From contig JAFGPU010000485.1 of the NCBI GenBank assembly GCA_016936035.1, positions 1 to 11,330 of the forward strand: DNA of 11,330 bases, in the 5' to 3' direction. Each line of letters begins with the position of its first letter. The stretch's first letter is position 1. The notes under the pieces are model-generated. The model did not search any database. It worked only from the letters and a program-made list of their open reading frames with translations, and had not been told where the DNA came from. Position numbers and translations under genes: made by a program. Of this stretch, positions 6,647 to 11,330 are shown in pieces. This DNA is from Acidimicrobiales bacterium. GTDB lineage: Bacteria > Actinomycetota > Acidimicrobiia > Acidimicrobiales > VFJN01.

Positions 6647-7740
6647 GCCGACCACCCGGTCTGTCCGGGCGGAACGCCGCCCGGCACCGCACCGGCACGG
6701 TTGGTCCGCATCGACCGGTGCCGGTACGACCCGACCAGCACCACCCCGGCACCGGCGCCCACGGCGGCGACGACGGGCCACACGGCAGCGGGCTCTCCCG
6801 CGGGCAGCACGGGCACCGCATCGGGCGCGCTCACGCCCGCGTCGACCAGCGACGGCGTCACCCCGGGGCGGTTCGACACCGCCAGGTCGTAGTCCAGCTC
6901 GGCGGCGGGGGCCCCGACGGTCAGGTACGAGAGCCACATGTCCTCGGGCACCCACTCCATGCCCACGTCGGAGCGCAGGTCGTCGAGCAGCAGGTCGCCG
7001 GCCTGCTCGCTGCGCTCCAGGGTCATGCCCGTTCCGCCGGCGAGCAGCTCGGGCCGGTCCTCCGTGAGCAGGAACACGTCGGCCTCGACGGTCCGGTCGT
7101 CGTCGAGCCCCAGCCCGAGGATGCGGACCGGCACCCAGGGATCGTCGGTCGGGATGGTCGCCATGATGGGCGTGCTGTCGCCTGCGCCCTGGCCCAGGTC
7201 GGCGGCCCGCTGGGCGTCGAACCTGGCGGCCATGAACACCGGGCTGCGCTCGGCGTAGTAGTCGAGCACCTCGGGGGCGTCGGGGGTGAGCAGGAAGCCG
7301 TTGTCGAGCGCCCACTCCCCCACGGCGTCACCGCCACCGCTGATCACGGTGATGTCGAGGGCGTCGACCTCGGTCTCGAGGATGACGTCGACCTCCGCCG
7401 ACGCGGCCACGTCCGCGTCGGCGCCGTCGTCCGACCGGACCGGTGGGGCCACCTCCAGCGCGAGGCGCTGGAGCGTCCAGTCGCCGGCACGCGTCACGTC
7501 CGTGGGCACGTCCGGCAGGGGGATGATCGATCCCACCTCCTCGCCCTCGCCGGTGAACTCGAACGCGGTCACGTAGCGCTCGATGCCGTCGCTGTAGGCG
7601 GCCAGCGTCGTGGTGCGCACCAGCTCGATGGTGCCGTTCTCGCCCACCAGGCCCCCGCAGGCGCCCGCCGGCGCGGCGCTGACCACGAGCACCGGCAGCG
7701 CCGCGGCCGCGGCGGTGGCGGCGATCAGTCGTCGTCTCAT
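6643..7740 (-). CDS. DUF2330 family protein, secreted with C-terminal membrane anchor
   Basis: This encodes 365 residues. A signal peptide (MRRRLIAATAAAAALPVLVV...APAGA) ends just before Cys28-Gly-Gly, followed by NGTIELVRTTTLAAYSDGIERYVT, the signature beginning of DUF2330 proteins. Cys28 is the only cysteine; the bases before it (AGA-C) do not make a good lipobox, so cleavage by signal peptidase I is more likely than lipidation. The body has IIPLPDVPTDV and alternating beta-like segments, and a transmembrane helix lies at about 318-337, followed by a basic YRHRSMR tail. The family has no established biochemical role that I know of. The ATG at 7740 has AGGAGG 5 nt upstream (7746-7751 on this strand). 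The downstream cupredoxin overlaps by 4 bp, so the two proteins are probably made together at the outer face of the membrane. Confidence 0.88.
   Translation of the reverse strand: MRRRLIAATAAAAALPVLVVSAAPAGACGGLVGENGTIELVRTTTLAAYSDGIERYVTAFEFTGEGEEVGSIIPLPDVPTDVTRAGDWTLQRLALEVAPPVRSDDGADADVAASAEVDVILETEVDALDITVISGGGDAVGEWALDNGFLLTPDAPEVLDYYAERSPVFMAARFDAQRAADLGQGAGDSTPIMATIPTDDPWVPVRILGLGLDDDRTVEADVFLLTEDRPELLAGGTGMTLERSEQAGDLLLDDLRSDVGMEWVPEDMWLSYLTVGAPAAELDYDLAVSNRPGVTPSLVDAGVSAPDAVPVLPAGEPAAVWPVVAAVGAGAGVVLVGSYRHRSMRTNRAGAVPGGVPPGQTGWSA
6665..6684 (-). promoter_or_regulatory. Perfect hairpin 18 nt before the coupled cupredoxin start
   Basis: CCGGGCGG and CCGCCCGG form a perfect 8-bp stem around a 4-nt loop inside the last codons of the DUF2330 gene. 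In the transcript it would sit just ahead of the GTGA junction. Ribosomes finishing DUF2330 would melt it, so it could enforce translational coupling. Such repeats do arise by chance in GC-rich coding DNA, and here the bases are also constrained by the Pro/Gly-rich protein tail. Confidence 0.3.
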
Positions 7741-7811
7741 GTCGACCTCCTCGTCACGTCCCCCTGGCGGGGCCGTCGGGAGGTCTGACGTGCGGCAGCA
7801 CCCGGCCGGTT

Positions 7812-7850
7812 CCCGACGCCGGCGTCCGTGGTGCGACGCTCGGCGTCGGG
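7812..7850 (-). terminator. Strong intergenic hairpin after the cytochrome-b-like gene
   Basis: The arms CCCGACGCCGGCGTC (7812-7826) and GACGC-T-CGGCGTCGGG (7835-7850) pair over 15 bp with one bulged base and an 8-nt loop. It begins 10 nt past the stop codon of the upstream minus-strand gene and lies 71 bp before the DUF2330 start. No U-run follows, as is common for actinobacterial terminators. It may terminate, attenuate, or stabilise the 3' end of the cytochrome-b-like transcript. The remaining 7741-7811 would then have to hold the DUF2330 promoter, but I see no clear -35/-10 there. Confidence 0.55.
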
Positions 7851-7860
7851 TGGCGCCGGT

Positions 7861-8490
7861 TCAGGCGCTGCCGCTGCTCGTGGGCCCGCGGCCGCGGTCG
7901 TCGCCGTCGTGCGCGGGCACGGCGAGCGGGGTGTCCACGGCCGCCGCCTCGGCGAGCCGCCGCTCGGACTCCCACGCCCGCCAGCGGCGCCACAGCACCC
8001 GCCCGAGGGCCCCCGCGGCCACGGGCAGCACGACCAGGTGGACGCCGAGCCACAGCATGTACGTGCCGGGCGCGACCTCGGCGTCACCGACGATGAGGAA
8101 CCGGATGTCCTCGGTCAACGGATCGATGACGCCCTGGTACGTCCCGCCGACCGTCACGGCCGTGAGGCCGAGAAGGTCCCAGGCGATGAGCTGCCCCGTG
8201 AACGATCCGGCCACGGCGACGGCGGTTGCGCCGAGCGCCAGTGGCCAGGTCACCCACGCCCGGTGGCGAGCCATGGCGCCGACGGCGGCCGCGACGAGCA
8301 TGGCGGCCGTCGCACCGACGAACAGCGACGACGACAGCCCGTGGAGCGTCAGTAGCCAGGAGGCACCGCCGGCGGGCCGGTACAGCACGATCAGCGGCGC
8401 ACCGGTGGCTACGAGCCCGATCGCACTCGCCACCGCCAGGCGCCCGAGCACCGTGCTCACACGGTTCACCGTCCCCGCCTCCACAGCCAT
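7861..8490 (-). CDS. Cytochrome b6 N-domain-like membrane protein, probable single-heme variant
   Basis: This encodes 209 residues with four predicted helices (about 14-36, 47-73, 79-108 and 142-168) and a polar C-terminus. It aligns by eye to the N-terminal domain of cytochrome b/b6: FTGQLIAWDLLGLTAVTVG matches the TGYxLPWDQxxYWA block, and RFLIVGDAEVAPGTYMLWLGVHLVVLP matches the region up to the helix-D histidine. His50 (helix B) and His151 (helix D) are present, while the second histidine of each helix (about 14 residues on) is Met64 and Val165. Only one of the two heme sites is therefore conserved. The quinone-site PEWY half of cytochrome b is absent. The ATG has no SD, but TACGGT ends 7 nt upstream (8498-8503), suiting a leaderless start; GTG at 8469 with GGAGG 8 nt before it is an alternative (202 residues). 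It heads the minus-strand run with DUF2330 and cupredoxin genes, though a hairpin lies between. Confidence 0.78.
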   Translation of the reverse strand: MAVEAGTVNRVSTVLGRLAVASAIGLVATGAPLIVLYRPAGGASWLLTLHGLSSSLFVGATAAMLVAAAVGAMARHRAWVTWPLALGATAVAVAGSFTGQLIAWDLLGLTAVTVGGTYQGVIDPLTEDIRFLIVGDAEVAPGTYMLWLGVHLVVLPVAAGALGRVLWRRWRAWESERRLAEAAAVDTPLAVPAHDGDDRGRGPTSSGSA

Positions 8491-8497
8491 GCACCGC

Positions 8498-8503
8498 ACC
8501 GTA
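8498..8503 (-). promoter_or_regulatory. Candidate -10 hexamer for leaderless cytochrome-b-like mRNA
   Basis: On the minus strand TACGGT (TANNNT) ends 7 nt before the ATG at 8490, the spacing expected when transcription starts on the start codon. No convincing -35 element is seen upstream. It supports the ATG rather than the GTG at 8469. Confidence 0.3.
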
Positions 8504-8549
8504 CCCACACCGGCAGGCGCCCTCCCGACGATCGCCCCACGCCGACACG

Positions 8550-8570
8550 CGCCCGACGAGCGATCGGGCG
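8550..8570. promoter_or_regulatory. Dyad in the divergent cytochrome-b-like / YjbR promoter region
   Basis: CGCCCGA and TCGGGCG form perfect 7-bp arms around a 7-nt spacer in the 117-bp region between the two divergent genes. This could be an operator shared by both, or a chance GC-rich repeat. The rest of 8491-8607 shows candidate -10 hexamers at each end (8498-8503 minus, 8596-8601 plus) and nothing else recognisable. Confidence 0.25.
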
Positions 8571-8595
8571 GTGCGCGTCCTGCCGGCAGCGCTGC

Positions 8596-8601
8596 GATCA
8601 T
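8596..8601 (+). promoter_or_regulatory. Candidate -10 hexamer for leaderless YjbR-like mRNA
   Basis: GATCAT ends 6 nt before the ATG at 8608, and no Shine-Dalgarno is present. The 15-mer GATCATGGCGGCATG differs at only two bases from GACCATGGCGCCATG upstream of the 905-1309 gene, which suggests a shared leaderless start arrangement. Confidence 0.3.
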
Positions 8602-8607
8602 GGCGGC

Positions 8608-8958
8608 ATGGTCACCGAGGACGACGTCCGCCGGGTGGCGCTGTCGCTGCCCGCCACGACCGAGAAGCCGTCCTACGGCACGCCGGGGTTCCGCGTGAAG
8701 GACAAGCTGTTCGCCCGCATCCGTGAGGAGGGCGACGTGCTCGTCGTCTGGGTCGACGGCCTCGAGGAGAAGGAGATGCTGCTCGCAGCCGACGCCGAGA
8801 CGTTCTTCACCACGCCGCACTACGACGGCTACCCGACCGTGCTGGTGCGGCTCGATGTGGTCGGGCTCGACGAGCTGACCGAGCTGCTCACCGACGCCTG
8901 GCGCGTCCGGGCGCCGAAGCGCGTGCGGGACGAGTTCGATCGGGCCGGCGGCGGGTAG
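8608..8958 (+). CDS. YjbR/MmcQ-like (DUF419-type) small DNA-binding-fold protein
   Basis: This encodes 116 residues, the usual size for YjbR/MmcQ (CyaY-like fold) proteins. The family pattern is visible: an N-terminal helix DDVRRVALSLPATTEKPSYGTPGFRVKDKLFARI, a central beta segment (DVLVVWVDG), FFTTPHYDGYPTVLVRL, and a C-terminal helix pair ending in ELLTDAWRVRAPKRVRDEF. Members are widespread single-domain proteins with a suspected DNA-binding role and no settled function. The ATG is chosen because an upstream ATG at 8600 is out of frame; there is no SD. The next gene follows after 9 bp, so the two probably share a transcript. Confidence 0.9.
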   Translation: MVTEDDVRRVALSLPATTEKPSYGTPGFRVKDKLFARIREEGDVLVVWVDGLEEKEMLLAADAETFFTTPHYDGYPTVLVRLDVVGLDELTELLTDAWRVRAPKRVRDEFDRAGGG

Positions 8959-8967
8959 ACCTGACCT

Positions 8968-9252
8968 ATGGCCCACCGTGTCCAGCACAACGCCGACCGC
9001 ACCCGCTACGAGCTGTTCGTCGACGGCGAGCTGGCGGGCATCGCCGACTACCGGCTGACGCCCGACGGCGTCGTCGTGTTCCCGCACACCGAGATCGCCC
9101 GCGACCGTCGCGGGCACGGCCTGGGCGCCGAGCTCGTGCGGGCGGCGCTCGACGACGTGCGGGCCTCCGGCCGGACGGTCGAGGCCCGGTGCTGGTTCGT
9201 CGCCCAGTTCATCGACGAGCACCCCGAGTACCAGCAGCTCCTGGCCGCCTGA
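8968..9252 (+). CDS. Small GNAT-like N-acetyltransferase (COG2388/NATD1 type)
   Basis: This encodes 94 residues, the length of the minimal GNAT group represented by human NATD1. The protein starts with the paired beta strands RYELFVDGELAGIADYRL, then VVVFPHTEI. The acetyl-CoA pyrophosphate loop is RDRRGHGLGAELVRAAL (R/Q-x-x-G-x-G/A), and it ends with the characteristic CWFVAQFIDEHPEY. Soluble, probably acetyltransferase; the substrate is not known for this group. It follows the YjbR-like gene by 9 bp without its own SD. Its last 44 bp overlap the tail of the convergent desaturase gene; the GNAT end matches the family, so the overlap seems to come from extension of the desaturase. Confidence 0.92.
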   Translation: MAHRVQHNADRTRYELFVDGELAGIADYRLTPDGVVVFPHTEIARDRRGHGLGAELVRAALDDVRASGRTVEARCWFVAQFIDEHPEYQQLLAA

Positions 9253-10441
9253 CACGGCGGCGGGGAGGCCACCCGGGGCGTACGCGCGGTGGGCGCTCGC
9301 CGTGGCCACCCCGGCGGCGGCGCAACCCGGACCTCGGGCGGCCCGGGAGCGACAACCGCACGATGCGGACCGCGACCGAACCGAACTGCCGCCCGAACCG
9401 CCGGCTGTTGTAGGGCAGGCCGTAGCGGCGGCAGACCGCCTGCACCTCGGGCGCGATGTGCCGGTACCGGCGGGCCGGCACGTCGGGGAACAGGTGGTGC
9501 TCGATCTGGTGGCTCAGGTTGCCCGTCAGCACGTGGAACGGGAACGACCCGCGGATGTTGGCGGCCCCCCGGAGCTGGCGGACGTACCAGCGGCCGCGCG
9601 TCTCGCCGTCGAGGTCCTCGGGCCGGAACACGACCGTGCCGTCGGGGAAGTGGCCGCAGAAGATGACGGCGAAGCCCCAGAGGTTGCCGAGCAGCTGGGT
9701 CGTCAGGCTGCCGGCCAGCGCCCGCGGCGCCGCCCTGCCGGCGAGCAGGGGGGTCAGCACGAAGTCGCGCGCCGCCTGCCGCCTGAGCTTGGCCATGCTC
9801 GCCTCGAACTTGGCGCGCGCCTCGTCGGGATCGACCAGGCCCAGCGCCTGGCGCTCGGCTTCGAGGTCGTAGAAGCCGATGGCCTGGTCGAACAGCGCGG
9901 CCAGCAGCAGCGCGGCCAGCGGGTTGGCGAGGTGGGCCGGGCGCCAGGGCTCGTCGTCGGTGATGCGCACGACCCCGTAGCCCAGGTCGCGGTCGATGCC
10001 GGCGACGTTCGCGTTCACGTGGTGGACGACGTTGTGGGCGTGCTGCCACTGGTCGGACGGCGCCGTCATGTTCCACTCGTAGGTCGACGAGTCGAAGCGG
10101 GGGTCCCGCATCCAGTCGTACTGCCCGTGCAGCACGTTGTGGCCGATCTCCATGGCCTCGATGACCCGCCCCGCCGTGGCGGCCAGCACCCCGCCCCACC
10201 ACCGGGGCCGGCGACGGCCGAGAGCGATCGCGACCCGCCCGCCGAGCTGGAGCGCGGTGGCCACCGTGGCCACCCGGCGGATGTACGCCGCGTCGGCCTC
10301 GCCCCTGTCGGCCATCTCGCGGCGGCGGATCGCGTCGAGCTCGACGGCCAGCGCGTCGAGCTGCGCCTCGTCGAGGTGCGGGGCGCCGCGACTCGGCGGC
10401 CGCGGCCCGGTCGCCGTGGTGGCGTCGGTCGTCGTGCTCAT
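9209..10441 (-). CDS. Membrane fatty-acid desaturase, DesA3-like
   Basis: This encodes 410 residues. The three di-iron histidine boxes are present: HNVLH (101-105), HNVVHH (136-141) and HQIEHH (311-316), the pattern of acyl-lipid/acyl-CoA desaturases. Two hydrophobic regions (about 170-190 and 241-263) fit membrane insertion with the boxes on the cytosolic side. GHNVLHGQYDWMRDP resembles the mycobacterial stearoyl-CoA delta-9 desaturase DesA3, so oleate-type monounsaturated chain formation is likely, but regiospecificity is not readable. The gene lies 19 bp after a ferredoxin-domain reductase, its probable electron donor (Rv3230c/DesA3-like arrangement). Residues after about 366 (SLPGR) become Arg/Pro/Gly-rich with no recognisable domain, and the frame runs 44 bp into the convergent acetyltransferase gene; this looks like a tail created by loss of an earlier stop. 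The ATG has a weak GGGGGA upstream. Confidence 0.95.
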   Translation of the reverse strand: MSTTTDATTATGPRPPSRGAPHLDEAQLDALAVELDAIRRREMADRGEADAAYIRRVATVATALQLGGRVAIALGRRRPRWWGGVLAATAGRVIEAMEIGHNVLHGQYDWMRDPRFDSSTYEWNMTAPSDQWQHAHNVVHHVNANVAGIDRDLGYGVVRITDDEPWRPAHLANPLAALLLAALFDQAIGFYDLEAERQALGLVDPDEARAKFEASMAKLRRQAARDFVLTPLLAGRAAPRALAGSLTTQLLGNLWGFAVIFCGHFPDGTVVFRPEDLDGETRGRWYVRQLRGAANIRGSFPFHVLTGNLSHQIEHHLFPDVPARRYRHIAPEVQAVCRRYGLPYNSRRFGRQFGSVAVRIVRLSLPGRPRSGLRRRRGGHGERPPRVRPGWPPRRRVRRPGAAGTRGARR

Positions 10442-10460
10442 GGGCCTGTCCCCCGGCGGT

Positions 10461-11330
10461 CTACAGGTCGATCGTGACGTCGCCGGCGGGGACGGTGACG
10501 CAGATCTGCACGAGCGCGTCCGGCTCGTCGACCAGGTCGCCTGTGCGCAGGTCGCGCACCGTGCCAGCGGGCTTGCGGCGGATGCAGGTGTGGCACTGCC
10601 CGGCACGACAGCCGTGCCGCGGCACCAGTCCCGCCGCCTCGGCCTGGACGAGGAGCGGACGACCGTCGTCGACGACCTCGATGCCGCTGCGCAGGAAGCA
10701 GATGCGGGCACCGTGGCTGTCGTGCGCCGGCACCGGGCCGAGTTGGTAGCGCTCGACGTGCACGGGTGCGGACGACCCGGCGTCCCGCCACGCGGCATCG
10801 ACGCCGGCGGCGAGCCCACGGGGGCCGCACACCCAGACGGGCGCCCCGGTCGCGCCCGGCGCGAGCGCGGCGGCGTGGTCGGCCCGGAACCTGCCGGCCA
10901 CCCCGGCGCCGGTCGCGCCCGGTGCGGTGGTGGCCACCACGATGCGCCAGGTCGGCCGGCGCGCGGCGATCCGGCGGATCTCGCGGCCGGCGATCACATC
11001 GGCCGGCGTGCGGGCGTAGTGGAGGAACGACACAGTGCCCGCGAAGTGCTCGTCGTCGAGCGTGCGGAGCATGGACAGCACTGGCGTGATGCCACTGCCA
11101 CCGCTGATCAGCACGACGTGGTCAGGCCGATCGTCGGGCAGGACGAAGTCGCCGCCGGGCAGCGACAGGTCGACGGCCTGCCCGGGTCGGGCCGACCACA
11201 CGAGGTGATCCGACACGCCCCCGCCGCCCGTGGCCTTGACTGCCAGCTCGGCCCGACCGTCCGCCCGGTGCGCGGAGGACGCGATGGAGAAGCAGCGGCT
11301 GCGCCGGGCGCCCCGCAGCGCCACGGTGAG
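10461..11330 (-). CDS. Flavodoxin-reductase-type oxidoreductase with C-terminal [2Fe-2S] domain (5' partial)
   Basis: This is the C-terminal 289 residues of a gene that continues past the window edge; the frame is open to position 11330 and an internal GTG at 11324 is unlikely to be the true start. RCFSIASS is the FAD-binding RxYSxxS-like motif, GGSGITPVLSML is the NAD(P)-binding loop, and VWVCGPRGL closes the pyridine-nucleotide domain. The ferredoxin domain has cluster ligands in GCRAGQCHTC (C241, C246, C249 of the visible fragment) and a fourth Cys277 in VQICV. It should transfer electrons from NAD(P)H through FAD and a plant-type [2Fe-2S] centre. The following desaturase, 19 bp downstream, is the expected acceptor, as with Rv3230c and DesA3 in mycobacteria. 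A small internal repeat APGATGA occurs twice in the reductase domain. Confidence 0.94.
   Translation of the reverse strand, partial: LTVALRGARRSRCFSIASSAHRADGRAELAVKATGGGGVSDHLVWSARPGQAVDLSLPGGDFVLPDDRPDHVVLISGGSGITPVLSMLRTLDDEHFAGTVSFLHYARTPADVIAGREIRRIAARRPTWRIVVATTAPGATGAGVAGRFRADHAAALAPGATGAPVWVCGPRGLAAGVDAAWRDAGSSAPVHVERYQLGPVPAHDSHGARICFLRSGIEVVDDGRPLLVQAEAAGLVPRHGCRAGQCHTCIRRKPAGTVRDLRTGDLVDEPDALVQICVTVPAGDVTIDL

Noticed and set aside
4196..6892. An 898-codon open frame on the plus strand opposite the synthetase, cupredoxin and DUF2330 genes
   Set aside because: Its translation is Arg/Gly/His/Ala-rich with no domain, and it is fully antisense to three well-recognised genes. Long antisense frames are expected at this GC content.
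6179..7315. The longer frame upstream of the cupredoxin as a fusion protein
   Set aside because: The extension is an Arg-rich shadow of DUF2330 in another frame. The GTG overlapping the DUF2330 stop gives a normal signal-peptide start.
7761..7773. CCCC-TGGC-GGGG hairpin before DUF2330 as a riboswitch or regulatory element
   Set aside because: The stem is only 4 bp and common at this GC content; no known riboswitch pattern was seen in the 120-bp gap.
7861..9309. A 482-codon start for the cytochrome-b-like gene
   Set aside because: The upstream part lies antisense to the YjbR and GNAT genes and has no membrane-protein character; the helices begin after the ATG at 8490.
1..11330. Mobile element, prophage or defence system
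   Set aside because: No transposase, integrase, terminal repeats, tRNA-adjacent attachment site or known defence domain was found, and base composition looks uniform across the window.

Overview
The window is very GC-rich and almost entirely coding. Strong Shine-Dalgarno sequences, GTG starts, actinobacterial protein families and apparent leaderless starts point to an actinomycete. The mix of a P450/aldehyde dehydrogenase pair, a DUF2330 protein and a DesA3-like desaturase resembles Acidimicrobiia or a related lineage, but no marker gene here fixes the taxon. No rRNA, tRNA, CRISPR array, insertion sequence or phage gene was seen. No gap exceeds about 120 bp.

Layout. (1) 1-941 (+): the 3' part of a neutral-zinc-metallopeptidase (YpfJ-like) gene that holds a tail of one copy and a complete but zinc-ligand-less second copy. 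It ends tail-to-tail over a small secreted/membrane protein gene (905-1309, -). (2) 1354-4165: a divergent pair, an aldehyde dehydrogenase (-) and a cytochrome P450 (+), whose 94-bp shared promoter region carries two near-perfect dyads. (3) 4184-8490 (-): a co-directional run of a cytochrome-b6-like membrane protein, a DUF2330 protein, a cupredoxin and acetoacetyl-CoA synthetase. A strong hairpin separates the first gene from the second, and a 4-bp GTGA overlap couples the second to the third. (4) 8608-9252 (+): a small YjbR/MmcQ-like gene followed by a small NATD1/COG2388-type acetyltransferase gene. (5) 9209-11330 (-): a ferredoxin-domain reductase (5' end beyond the window) followed by a fatty-acid desaturase, a known type of electron-donor/desaturase pair.

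How they may work together. The P450, the aldehyde dehydrogenase and the acetoacetyl-CoA synthetase fit oxidative use of lipids, terpenoids or sterols and salvage of acetoacetate; this is inferred from families and proximity. The reductase should pass NAD(P)H electrons through its [2Fe-2S] domain to the di-iron desaturase. The most unusual part is the envelope redox cluster at 6179-8490. It comprises a cytochrome-b N-domain homologue that keeps the ligand pair for only one heme, a signal-peptide/DUF2330/C-terminal-anchor protein, and a type-1 copper protein. It may be an undescribed membrane electron-transfer module, but no function can be proved from sequence alone.
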